Assembly (NCBI GenBank): GCA_030149965.1
Contig: JASLHB010000132.1
Location: 1-19,122 of the forward strand
DNA length: 19,122 nucleotides
Reading direction: 5' to 3'
From: Wohlfahrtiimonas sp.
GTDB taxonomy: Bacteria > Pseudomonadota > Gammaproteobacteria > Cardiobacteriales > Wohlfahrtiimonadaceae
Shown here: positions 13,335 through 19,083 of the stretch, piece after piece
Numbering within the stretch: the stretch's first letter is position 1
Layout: every line of letters begins with the position of its first letter
Translations under genes and position numbers: made by a program
The notes under the pieces: model-generated
Databases searched by the model: none
Seen by the model: the letters and a program-made list of their open reading frames with translations, nothing else
What the model was told of the DNA's origin: nothing

Positions 13335-13571
13335 TCAAAACAAACTTGTTTGGCGAGCTCTTTCAGCTTCCATTTCGCGAAGCTCTTTTTGCACTGGAGT
13401 ATTTAAAATCTGATAAAGCGTTGTTCTGCTTATCGGATACACAGGATAAATATACTTACGCAAAACCACAGCTGTCGGAATATCCTCAGTCTTATAGCGA
13501 TTATAAAGCTCTAAGATAAGCTTATATCTTCGCAACTTGTTCAACGTCATACCTGTTCTCTGTGCACTCAT
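13335..13571 (-). CDS. Small HTH-like protein, possibly leaderless mRNA
   Basis: A 78-residue basic protein. Residues 10-58 look like a DNA-binding helical domain: NKLRRYKLILELYNRYKTED, then IPTAVVLRKYIYPVYPISRTTLYQIL, the last part having an ISRTTLYQIL recognition-helix look. A charged tail (QKELREMEAERARQ) follows. A TAACTTTG box (13583-13576) ends 4 nt before the ATG and has a TTG 20 bp upstream, so the transcript likely starts at or within a base or two of the ATG, giving a leaderless mRNA. It could be a small regulator. The call is tentative because no family is certain. Confidence 0.65.
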   Translation of the reverse strand: MSAQRTGMTLNKLRRYKLILELYNRYKTEDIPTAVVLRKYIYPVYPISRTTLYQILNTPVQKELREMEAERARQTSLF

Positions 13572-13575
13572 AACG

Positions 13576-13606
13576 CAAAGTTAAACTTTTAATTCAATCA
13601 AAACAA
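13576..13606 (-). promoter_or_regulatory. TAnnTTTG promoter abutting a start codon
   Basis: TAACTTTG on the minus strand (13583-13576) matches the Bacteroidota -7 consensus TAnnTTTG, and TTG (13606-13604) lies 20 bp upstream as the -33 element. Four nucleotides separate the box from the ATG at 13571, leaving no room for a ribosome site. Confidence 0.6.
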
Positions 13607-13614
13607 CAAACAAA

Positions 13615-13637
13615 AAAACCACCAAAAAGGTGGTTTT
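13615..13637. terminator. Intrinsic terminator between accessory and regulator genes
   Basis: AAAACCACC (13615-13623) pairs with GGTGGTTTT (13629-13637) over a 5-nt loop, flanked by A/T runs. It is 2 nt past the stop of the leftward lipoprotein gene and upstream of the leaderless gene's promoter, so it ends the accessory transcript before the next promoter. Confidence 0.78.
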
Positions 13638-13639
13638 AT

Positions 13640-14107
13640 CTATTGATTGCTTTTCTCTATAATTAATATTCTAACATAATCACTAGGCTTTATAATACTA
13701 AATTTTGCATCACCTATGATTGTATCATTTTGTGTGTTTTTATTAGCATTAATCCACCCCATGGCCACTTCACGATTAGCGCTATCATAATTAATTGAAC
13801 CTACATATCTTAAATAGCTAAAATCTGTAATTTCTCCTGCAGACACATCATTCATGATAGTAGCTCTCAAAAACTCAATTGTATTAGGTTTAGTAGAATA
13901 GACATCACAAATAAAAGTGCTTCCCATTTGCTCTTTCTTCAATTTGTACGAGATGCTTTCAGCCGTGTGAACCTTGTTATTCTCAAACCCCTGATTCTCT
14001 AGATTCATAGTTATATCAACAGGAGAAGCACCCTGTATAGCATTCTCATTAATAGTTCCGTTACATGCTGTTAGGAGAACTAAGAGTAATAGTAGTAATC
14101 TTTTCAT
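13640..14107 (-). CDS. Phage-encoded lipoprotein
   Basis: A 155-residue protein with an N-terminal lipoprotein signal (MKRLLLLLLVLLTAC, lipobox LLTA-Cys15). The mature part is soluble and beta-rich (ITMNLENQGF, SISYKLKKEQMGSTFICDVYS, FLRATIMNDV, YVGSINYDSANREVAMGWIN) with no second membrane span. It is not near the late operon lysis genes but in an AT-rich stretch of small genes, where a temperate phage could keep morons expressed from the prophage. Lipoproteins of this kind are sometimes superinfection-exclusion factors or surface modifiers. No family recognised; the signal peptide is seen, the rest is inference. It lies one nucleotide after the preceding gene and is followed by a terminator. 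Confidence 0.75.
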   Translation of the reverse strand: MKRLLLLLLVLLTACNGTINENAIQGASPVDITMNLENQGFENNKVHTAESISYKLKKEQMGSTFICDVYSTKPNTIEFLRATIMNDVSAGEITDFSYLRYVGSINYDSANREVAMGWINANKNTQNDTIIGDAKFSIIKPSDYVRILIIEKSNQ

Positions 14108-14108
14108 A

Positions 14109-14351
14109 TTATTTTTTTATTTCATTAATCTTTAAATAAAGGCTATCTAAATATTTAATATATTCTTGATCAAGCTCCAATTGCCTTTCCTGCAACACTC
14201 TCACTTCATAACGCAACGAGTCTACTTGTAGTTTCATCATTTCCAATTCTTTTTTATCATCTATCTGTGTTTTCATAATATAGAAAATAGACATTCCTAT
14301 TACTACGAAAATAAAACACAACATTAAGACTAAGTATTTATTATTATTCAT
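14109..14351 (-). CDS. Single-span membrane protein with coiled coil
   Basis: An 80-residue protein with one strong N-terminal membrane span (residues about 6-26, YLVLMLCFIFVVIGMSIFYIM) and a cytoplasmic or periplasmic coiled coil (residues about 32-78: KKELEMMKLQVDSLRYEVRVLQ and onward). It has no cleavage site for signal peptidase. It is followed after 1 nt by the lipoprotein gene, hinting that the two act together at the envelope. The pair resembles i-spanin/o-spanin gene order, but it is not beside the endolysin and the second gene does not overlap this one, so it is equally likely to be an exclusion or accessory pair. No family known. Confidence 0.7.
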   Translation of the reverse strand: MNNNKYLVLMLCFIFVVIGMSIFYIMKTQIDDKKELEMMKLQVDSLRYEVRVLQERQLELDQEYIKYLDSLYLKINEIKK

Positions 14352-14356
14352 TGCTT

Positions 14357-14617
14357 TTATTGTTCATACACCTCGTAATAGTTTGGGCGTAAATTTAATA
14401 TTCGTTCCAAAACTTCAAGCTTAGTTTTTAAACTCCGTTCTTTCTTATTTACTTTATATTCCTCAACAACAGACTCGTCACAAAACTCTTCCCATTCACT
14501 TCTTATTGCATTTAAAGCACACTTTCGTTCCTCATAAGTAGGCTGTTCCCCAAGAATATGCACATTAATAGACATTAGATCTTTGTAACATTTCTTTGCC
14601 TTGTCTAAATTATTCAT
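14357..14617 (-). CDS. Small acidic helical protein
   Basis: An 86-residue protein, taking ATG at 14617 (MNNLDKAKKCYKDL). An in-frame start at 14641 would begin inside the terminator's T run of the preceding gene. It is helical and charged, with EERKCALNAIRSEWEEF (residues about 31-47), then KKERSLKTKLEVLERIL and RPNYYEVYEQ at the end. No membrane segment or known motif. A TATATTTG box (14636-14629) lies 11 nt before the ATG, so it may begin a short accessory transcript with the membrane protein and lipoprotein that follow. Function unknown. Confidence 0.6.
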   Translation of the reverse strand: MNNLDKAKKCYKDLMSINVHILGEQPTYEERKCALNAIRSEWEEFCDESVVEEYKVNKKERSLKTKLEVLERILNLRPNYYEVYEQ

Positions 14618-14628
14618 AGTTTTTATTT

Positions 14629-14636
14629 CAAATATA
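14629..14636 (-). promoter_or_regulatory. Possible promoter (TATATTTG) for accessory genes
   Basis: TATATTTG on the minus strand matches TAnnTTTG and lies 11 nt before the ATG at 14617. It comes just after a terminator, so it could restart transcription for the 14617-13640 genes. No clear -33 TTG at the right spacing is present, so confidence is low. Confidence 0.35.
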
Positions 14637-14639
14637 AAC

Positions 14640-14673
14640 AAAAAAAGGAGTCAGCTATACAGCCAACTCCTTT
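14640..14673 (-). terminator. Terminator overlapping a stop codon
   Basis: An 8-bp stem (AAAGGAGT at 14644-14651 and ACTCCTTT at 14666-14673), extended imperfectly inward, is followed on the minus strand by T7 (complement of 14646-14640). The upstream half lies within the last codons of the preceding gene, whose TAG (14655-14657) falls in the loop. The early operon seems to end here. Confidence 0.7.
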
Positions 14674-14846
14674 ACAATACCTTTCCAAGTGTTTGGTAGG
14701 TCCGTTATTTTCTCCCATTCTTCAACACCAATAGTCTTAGCTATTGTCACAGCACGTCTAATAGTTCTTTTAGAACTACCTTTATCAACCATTAGCTTAG
14801 CTATATTTCCAAGCTTCTTATACGTTTTTGTTTCTTCTATTTTCAT
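14655..14846 (-). CDS. Small basic hypothetical protein at end of early operon
   Basis: A 63-residue protein, starting at ATG 14846 (MKIEETKTYKKLGNI), preceded by GGAA 3-4 nt upstream. An in-frame TTG at 14855 would add three residues. It overlaps the end of the ASCH gene by 29 nt in a different frame. It is helical and basic, with SSKRTIRRAVTIAKTIGVEEWEKI (residues about 24-45, helix-turn-helix-like spacing) and a final TWKGIVKELAV. The short helical, basic shape could be a small DNA-binding protein. A terminator overlaps its stop codon. No family recognised. Confidence 0.6.
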   Translation of the reverse strand: MKIEETKTYKKLGNIAKLMVDKGSSKRTIRRAVTIAKTIGVEEWEKITDLPNTWKGIVKELAV

Positions 14847-15201
14847 AATTTCCAATTTTTAAAACATTCCCTATTAATATCATATAATCTCCTTGTTCAA
14901 CCTCTACTGTTAAACCATTTGAGTAGCTGTATATTTGTGAGCCTACTCTTTTAGTCTCTTTAAAAGCTACCATTTCGGCAATAAAGTACGGCTTATCATT
15001 CCCGTAACCATTGGTAAAAACAATAAAATCATATTCTCTTACTTTGCCTTTTTTATCGAAGAGACGGCTTTCAATCCATTTACTCTTTTTCCTGAATTCA
15101 ATGATTTTTTCACCTGTTACCATTACTTCAAACGCTTCTTTTTTTAAAGTGAGCCAAAGCAAACGTTTACCTATTAAATCTAACCTAGTATTCATCTTCA
15201 T
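14818..15201 (-). CDS. ASCH-domain protein
   Basis: A 127-residue protein of the ASCH (PUA-like) fold. Its start (KRLLWLTLKKEAFEVMVTGEKIIEFRKK, read as segments around residues 12-39) matches the ASCH signature G-x-K-x-x-E-x-R (GEKIIEFR), followed by strands YDFIVFTNGYG and YFIAEMVAFKE and a final YMILIGNVLKI. ASCH domains bind RNA or nucleotides and have been linked to translation, RNA modification and nucleic-acid processing; some act as small amidohydrolases. Its substrate here cannot be known. It overlaps the preceding gene by 17 nt and the next by 29 nt, so it is part of the early operon. The key lysine, glutamate and arginine are intact. Confidence 0.72.
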   Translation of the reverse strand: MKMNTRLDLIGKRLLWLTLKKEAFEVMVTGEKIIEFRKKSKWIESRLFDKKGKVREYDFIVFTNGYGNDKPYFIAEMVAFKETKRVGSQIYSYSNGLTVEVEQGDYMILIGNVLKIGNYENRRNKNV

Positions 15202-15622
15202 AATATTTTTGGTTTAAATACGTAGCCAAATGCGCCTGAGCCTCCTTGGTTCTCAATATCCTATCCTTATACTTTGGAATATGCATAAAACATTTTATTT
15301 TTTGAGTTTCGTTTAGTTTGCTATATGCTTTTTCCGCAAACACTTTTTTTACTTTATTGTCATACAACACCCATAGGTTTTCAAAACTCAAGTCAGCTGG
15401 AGCCTTATGTACTTCAAACTTCTTACGCATCGCCTTGTCACTTATCCACATTCTCATTAAAGATTCTGTTTCCGGAAAACGTTCAGAATACAACCATAAT
15501 CGTTGTGCATCTGTTAGCGCTGTGTTTTTCTCAAAACTCATTAAAACACCGTTTAAATCGTATTTAAACACAAATTCAAGCCCTACATCTTTTCCTTTTA
15601 CTTTATATATAGTTTCCATCAC
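15185..15622 (-). CDS. Replication-initiator-tail-like phage protein
   Basis: A 145-residue protein. The C-terminal half resembles the tail often found at the end of phage replication initiators: LWVLYDNKVKKVFAEKAYSKL (residues about 84-104), then HIPKYKDRIL and AHLATYLNQKYYEDEY, matching the Y.NK...A...W/Y.kL...I..Y........TYLN...W/Y.dE pattern. The N-terminus (residues 1-75) is a small alpha/beta region (EFVFKYDLNGVLMSF, LWLYSERFPETESL) without a recognised enzyme motif. This suggests a DNA-replication helper rather than a full initiator. It lies in an overlapping chain of early genes (4 nt overlap with the preceding, 17 nt with the next). Function inferred from the tail only. Confidence 0.6.
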   Translation of the reverse strand: MMETIYKVKGKDVGLEFVFKYDLNGVLMSFEKNTALTDAQRLWLYSERFPETESLMRMWISDKAMRKKFEVHKAPADLSFENLWVLYDNKVKKVFAEKAYSKLNETQKIKCFMHIPKYKDRILRTKEAQAHLATYLNQKYYEDEY

Positions 15623-15954
15623 ACTATCTTTTGGTTCAACTGATCTATAACCATATTAACTCGCAACCTGGTGTAGTGGTTATCAGTATAAGTAAACAGC
15701 TCTCGCAATATTACTTCCAATGCCCACGCTTCGTGAAACTTCAAGCTTATCTTGTAACTTTTCTTGAGATCAAACAAGGTGCTTTTCTTCTTCAAAGCCT
15801 TAGCCTTAGTGTCAAACTTATCAGCCAAGTCATAACCTATAGACTTATACACTCGCTCTTGCTTATCAACACTAACTTCCAAGGCATATAAGTGTTGCAA
15901 TAGCTCATTAACAGCTAGTATGGAGTCACTATTCATTCTAAGCTCTATTTTCAT
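15619..15954 (-). CDS. Small helical early protein
   Basis: A 111-residue helical protein. It begins KIELRMNSDSILAVNELLQHLYAL, has a lysine-rich middle (TKAKALKKKSTLFDLKKSYKISL, residues about 51-72) and a helical C-terminal half (EAWALEVILRELFTY then RLRVNMVIDQLNQKIV). No membrane segment or catalytic motif. It overlaps both neighbours by 4 nt (ATGA type), so it is translated as part of the early operon. Similar small helical genes sit beside replication-type genes in Mu-like Bacteroidota phages. No domain name is certain and no function is visible. Confidence 0.65.
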   Translation of the reverse strand: MKIELRMNSDSILAVNELLQHLYALEVSVDKQERVYKSIGYDLADKFDTKAKALKKKSTLFDLKKSYKISLKFHEAWALEVILRELFTYTDNHYTRLRVNMVIDQLNQKIV

Positions 15955-16343
15955 AACTCTCTAAACAAAGGTCTCCAATGCGTTGGCTTAATACTTTCTC
16001 TTATCTCCTGACTGTAACTCTCGTTACCATCACAACTTACATGGCTAATAGTTTCATATGTATCTTGGTAGTTCCACCAATGAGCGGTAGTAAAATCATC
16101 ATTACTCATAAATCCAATACGAATACCCCTAGGATTAAAATCCTCATTTATCCACTTTGGGTTATAGAATAAAACCTCTTCATGTTCAGGAGGCATCTCT
16201 TCATCAAGAGGAATAAAACGTTGAGCTTCTCTAGCTCCAAACTGCGCCCAATCTATATAAGAGTTGTCAGGCGTTCTTTTATTTTTAGGAAATTGTAATT
16301 CTCCTAAAAATTTATCTATTGCAAACTTTTCTATTGTTTTCAT
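15951..16343 (-). CDS. DUF551-like protein
   Basis: A 130-residue protein whose second half fits DUF551, a small phage-associated family: FIPLDEEMPPEHEEVLFYNPKW (residues about 43-64) then GIRIGFMSNDDFTTAHWWNYQD and a closing IKPTHWRPLFREL, matching the usual W-P-THW-PLP end. A 40-residue leader (TIEKFAIDKFLGELQFPKNKR) is helical. Function of DUF551 is unknown; it is common among early phage genes. It overlaps the next gene by 4 nt and follows a tiny membrane protein gene with a 6 nt gap. Confidence 0.65.
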   Translation of the reverse strand: MKTIEKFAIDKFLGELQFPKNKRTPDNSYIDWAQFGAREAQRFIPLDEEMPPEHEEVLFYNPKWINEDFNPRGIRIGFMSNDDFTTAHWWNYQDTYETISHVSCDGNESYSQEIRESIKPTHWRPLFREL

Positions 16344-16349
16344 TGAATT

Positions 16350-16508
16350 TTATTTTTCTTTTAAACAGCTACAATAACTAGATGCAGCACAACTCGCTTC
16401 ACTATCATCGCCAATAAAAAGCCAAACAACTATTGCTCCAAAAACAAGCAATAATCCAACGGTCAAACCTGCAATAAATACAGCTAAAATGTAGTAATCT
16501 ATTTCCAT
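16350..16508 (-). CDS. 52-residue membrane protein with Cys-rich tail
   Basis: An ORF too short for usual thresholds. ATG at 16508 overlaps the end of the GemA gene by 10 nt (ATGGAAATAG carries both the ATG and GemA's TAG), so translation is coupled. The product is MEIDYYILAVFIAGLT onward with one membrane span (residues about 7-32, ending GAIVVWLFIG), a short acidic loop DDSEAS, and a tail with three cysteines in CAASSYCSC before LKEK. There are no in-frame stops, and it fills the gap between GemA and the DUF551-like gene exactly. Its role is unknown. The cysteines may bind metal or form disulphides. Confidence 0.62.
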   Translation of the reverse strand: MEIDYYILAVFIAGLTVGLLLVFGAIVVWLFIGDDSEASCAASSYCSCLKEK

Positions 16509-16930
16509 ATCTTTCTTGTAATTTCTTCGAGCGCCTTAATGATCTTAGACAACTCTTTTGCGTTCATCTTTAGCAACGGCTTACATACTGGACTCTTATT
16601 GCTCTTCAAAAAAGTACCCAAACGAACAGTATCAGCCACATTGCGCCCTTTAATCTCTTTTACCCATCCAAGCTGATGACACAAGCTTAACACATACAAA
16701 TGCCTTGAATTCGTCTTGTCAAAACCTCCCCAGTTCTCAACCTTGCCAATATGAGCAACATCTCCTTGTTGTAGAAGTATCTTATTAGCTTGTTCGAAAC
16801 TCAAATCATTCAAACTCGTCTTGGCATTAGAACCTGTCGCCCATTGAACCCATTCTTCCTTGATATCGGTATTAAACTGGCTATTCCTTCGAATAGCCAG
16901 CTTCTGTTCTTTAGTTGCCGTCTTGGTCAT
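16499..16930 (-). CDS. gemA: GemA-like protein (DUF1018, Mu gp16-like)
   Basis: A 143-residue protein of the DUF1018/Mu GemA (gp16) family. Matching segments are ENWGGFDKTNSRHLYVLSLCHQLGWV (residues about 65-90, the F-D-K-x-N-S-x-H-x-x-x-L-S-L-C-x-Q-L-G-W pattern), VRLGTFLKS (about 102-110), SPVCKPLLKMNAKELSKIIKALEEI (about 113-137). GemA is an early Mu gene that changes host gene expression and DNA topology. The start overlaps the previous gene by 20 nt, and its stop overlaps the small membrane gene. No sign of damage. Homology is confident although the symbol is given only by family resemblance. Confidence 0.85.
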   Translation of the reverse strand: MTKTATKEQKLAIRRNSQFNTDIKEEWVQWATGSNAKTSLNDLSFEQANKILLQQGDVAHIGKVENWGGFDKTNSRHLYVLSLCHQLGWVKEIKGRNVADTVRLGTFLKSNKSPVCKPLLKMNAKELSKIIKALEEITRKIWK

Positions 16931-17126
16931 GCTTAATTTTTATCCATTCGTCCAACTTATCTCTTAGTGCTATAGCATCTTTCAACCATAAATCTATATA
17001 AGCGCGATGATCATCCTGTTCAATCTGTATCTGAACTACATTACCAGGTATATCTAAACCAAATAGACCAGGCGCCACAATAGCTAATCTCTTATCTGCT
17101 TCATTTATAATTTCTGTATATTCCAT
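16911..17126 (-). CDS. Small hypothetical early protein
   Basis: A 71-residue acidic protein: MEYTEIINEADKRLAIVAPGLF, then IQIEQDDHRAYIDLWLKDAIAL and a helical end with DKLDEWIKIKHDQ. No catalytic motif, signal peptide or membrane segment. Its start overlaps the previous stop by one base (TAATG) and its end overlaps GemA by 20 nt, so all three are coupled. A role with GemA is plausible from this coupling alone; the family is unknown. Confidence 0.65.
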   Translation of the reverse strand: MEYTEIINEADKRLAIVAPGLFGLDIPGNVVQIQIEQDDHRAYIDLWLKDAIALRDKLDEWIKIKHDQDGN

Positions 17127-17413
17127 TATTTTATTGTTTTAAAAGTTGGTAAATAATCTTCTAAAGGGCAACTTGGAGGTATGTCTATTGAGTAGTGTTT
17201 TGTATCATCTACAGATGAAGTCATCAATAATATATCTTCTTTTGTCATACCAACATCCATATCATCATCTAGTTCAGCTCCTGCCTCATAATATTTATTA
17301 GAGTTATATGTACATATAGCTGCATAAAAGCCTCCTTGTTGAGATTCCGTTCTTATTATATATCCACAAGAATTGCAACTATTAATAACTTTTTCAATCT
17401 TTAGTTTCCCCAT
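17126..17413 (-). CDS. Small Cys-containing protein (C-x2-C ... C-P-L)
   Basis: A 95-residue protein with INSCNSCGYIIRTES (residues about 10-24), a further CTYN (about 34-37) and a final PPSCPLEDYLP (about 79-89). The C-x2-C plus Cys near the end with the IP..CPL closing is a common small phage protein pattern, probably a zinc site. The middle is acidic (ELDDDMDVGMTKED). Function unknown; small zinc-ribbon proteins often bind nucleic acid. It overlaps the next gene's ATG by one base. Confidence 0.7.
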   Translation of the reverse strand: MGKLKIEKVINSCNSCGYIIRTESQQGGFYAAICTYNSNKYYEAGAELDDDMDVGMTKEDILLMTSSVDDTKHYSIDIPPSCPLEDYLPTFKTIK

Positions 17414-17415
17414 AA

Positions 17416-17646
17416 CTACTCAATTCTTGATTCTACGTGTTTTTCTATACACTCAAGCGCTTTAGACACTCCTATTTCTGTGTAAGCTATGTCTATAAAA
17501 AAAACTATATGCTTATTCTTCATTTTGCTGTTATTAAATAAAACAACTCTTAAATGATATGAATTCCTTATAGTTAAAATGTAAAATATTTTTCTTTCAA
17601 CAAGTGTATCTAAATAGCATTGTAATGCTGTAAAACTATCTTGCAT
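17416..17646 (-). CDS. Small hypothetical early protein
   Basis: A 76-residue protein from ATG 17646 (MQDSFTALQCYLDTL), 4 nt after the preceding stop. A GTG at 17733 would lengthen it but would overlap that gene by 83 nt. The product has strands and helices (VERKIFYILTIRNSYHLRVVLFN, then HIVFFIDIAYTEIGVSKALE) and no catalytic motif. AT-rich. No known family. Function unknown. Confidence 0.6.
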   Translation of the reverse strand: MQDSFTALQCYLDTLVERKIFYILTIRNSYHLRVVLFNNSKMKNKHIVFFIDIAYTEIGVSKALECIEKHVESRIE

Positions 17647-17650
17647 ACCA

Positions 17651-17854
17651 TTAAAGTGTATAAGTTGCTGTTGGATGATTTCCTTTAAACGAAGCGTTAT
17701 CAATAACTGTCGCTTTATAAATTTGAAAACCACGTTGTTCTTTTTGCGTTAATTCGATTCGAGCAGTAAACCTCCCGTCCGAATCACGAAACACCTCCTT
17801 GCCATTAACATCGTAAACATTGCCAAGTTCTATTTGTTTTACTGCTACCTTCAT
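17651..17854 (-). CDS. Small hypothetical protein after DUF3164 gene
   Basis: A 67-residue beta-rich protein (VAVKQIELGNVYDVNGKEVF, FTARIELTQKEQRGFQIYKATV). Its ATG overlaps the DUF3164 gene's stop by 4 nt (ATGA), implying coupled translation. It is followed by the next gene after 4 nt. No signal peptide or membrane segment. The family is unknown. Confidence 0.65.
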   Translation of the reverse strand: MKVAVKQIELGNVYDVNGKEVFRDSDGRFTARIELTQKEQRGFQIYKATVIDNASFKGNHPTATYTL

Positions 17855-18492
17855 ACTTCAAGTCCTGAAAAATTCAACGAAACATTAATCCATTTACCTT
17901 CTTTATTTTTCTTCTTAAACTCATAGCCAAATCCTCGTAGATGAATAGAGTAGGACTCTTTAAGCAAACGCAAACCTTCTTTCCATCTGGGGTCATCAAA
18001 CTTGTCCTCATGATGATACAAGTTCATTACTCTGGCATACTCAAGCTCACCTTTTTCGTTGCGTTGCAAAAAGCTCATCAAAATTTCAAAAAGCTTTACA
18101 TCGCGCTTCTTGATAGTGTCTCCCAAAAACTCACGAAGCATCTCAACAGCCTTTTGTCCTCGTTCATCCCAAGCAGGTTCAGTATCTCGTCTTCTTGTAA
18201 TTCTAAAAGTGTCGTCGGCATTACTTACTGTAAAACCTCCCTTACTATTACCGCGTATTTTTCCATATTCAGCAAGCAATAAGGCTTGTTCATCCATCAT
18301 GTCAGAAACCTCTCTTTTAAACTGCGTCATAATACCTTGGAGTTCTATGGCGTTATTCATCACATAGTCCACAGACTTATTTCTAGAAGCTTCATACTTA
18401 GCCTTTGCGCTGGCAAATGCTTTGCGCTCTTCCTTTTTCTTTTTCTCTAGCAACTGCTCCAGTTGTTCAGAACTCATCTCATTCACGTTCAT
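17851..18492 (-). CDS. DUF3164 protein (Mu-like early gene)
   Basis: A 213-residue protein of the DUF3164 family, found in Mu-like phages near gemA-type genes. It has a charged coiled-coil start (SSEQLEQLLEKKKKEERKAFA, residues about 7-27), a helical block through about 75 (ELQGIMTQFKREVSDMMDEQA), a strand-rich centre (GGFTVSNADDTFRITRRRDTE, about 85-105) and WDERGQKAVEMLREFLGD, then HLRGFGYEFKKKNKEGKWI near the end. Function is not established; a DNA-replication or recombination-type helper is usually suspected from location. It is complete and sits near the top of the early transcript in this window. Confidence 0.83.
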   Translation of the reverse strand: MNVNEMSSEQLEQLLEKKKKEERKAFASAKAKYEASRNKSVDYVMNNAIELQGIMTQFKREVSDMMDEQALLLAEYGKIRGNSKGGFTVSNADDTFRITRRRDTEPAWDERGQKAVEMLREFLGDTIKKRDVKLFEILMSFLQRNEKGELEYARVMNLYHHEDKFDDPRWKEGLRLLKESYSIHLRGFGYEFKKKNKEGKWINVSLNFSGLEV

Positions 18493-18499
18493 AACTTAT

Positions 18500-19081
18500 T
18501 TACTTTCTTTTGGTTAATAATAATCTATCTATCTCTGCAGCTATCAATGCCCCTGCCTTGGTCAATTCTAACACTCTATCATCAGGTGTTGGATTATAGC
18601 TACTCTCTGTCCAAGGCCAAGTCACTGCATTTCTATCTTCTGGATCAACTAGATAAGCTGCAGCAGCATCTAATAACTCACCCGATCCGTAGAACTTGTC
18701 GTTTTCAGTATCATAGCCAAGCATTTCAATTTGCCTGTAACGTTCGCTTTCAATAAGCTGTGTACCTTCACTTAAAATTCTCACGCGCATGGGCCCATGA
18801 TCTATCAACTCTATCATGTCTGTAAATTGCAACAAAACCTTTGTGCCTAATTTTTCGATACGTTCTATTTCAAGCGCTTTCCCCAAAAAGGCATCCTGTG
18901 CTTCTTGCCACCCGCCATCTTCCTCCAACCAAATATTTCTTACAGTTACTGTCATAACAGCGCCTTCTATTTCTTTAGAAAAAGCTATACTTACTTCTCC
19001 CGATCCTTCTTCTTCTCCTGATTTAAGCGTTGCCAACGCTTGCATACCGTGCGTTAAGTTTATTAGTCTAATGTCTCTCAT
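18500..19081 (-). CDS. Hypothetical protein with WPW...KAGALIAAEIDRL motif
   Basis: A 193-residue protein with two halves. Residues 1-100 are beta-rich and acidic, with VSIAFSKEIEGAVMTVTVRN and MRVRILSEGTQ. Residues 125-190 carry a segment widely seen in phage proteins of unknown role: LLDAAAAYLVDPEDRN, then AVTWPWTESSYNPTPDDR and LTKAGALIAAEIDRLL. This C-terminal part occurs alone or fused to other domains in phages and resembles small helical NTP-pyrophosphatase-type modules, though catalytic residues are not evident. It could act on nucleotides. It is complete and followed by the DUF3164 gene after 7 nt. Confidence 0.7.
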   Translation of the reverse strand: MRDIRLINLTHGMQALATLKSGEEEGSGEVSIAFSKEIEGAVMTVTVRNIWLEEDGGWQEAQDAFLGKALEIERIEKLGTKVLLQFTDMIELIDHGPMRVRILSEGTQLIESERYRQIEMLGYDTENDKFYGSGELLDAAAAYLVDPEDRNAVTWPWTESSYNPTPDDRVLELTKAGALIAAEIDRLLLTKRK

Positions 19082-19083
19082 AA

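Noticed and set aside
13468..13475. A third ACAGCTGT palindrome
   Set aside because: It is inside the coding sequence of the small HTH-like gene without an adjacent TATA box, and an 8-bp match can occur by chance.
14109..14351. Calling the membrane coiled-coil and lipoprotein pair an i-spanin/o-spanin
   Set aside because: They are far from the endolysin, in the accessory region with terminators, and a better spanin candidate sits beside the endolysin.
15318..15891. Plus-strand ORFs opposite the early genes
   Set aside because: Overlap with a well-coupled chain of leftward genes and have no independent features.
17647..17733. Longer form of the 76-residue gene from GTG 17733
   Set aside because: It would overlap the preceding gene by 83 nt, while an ATG 4 nt after that gene's stop gives normal operon spacing.
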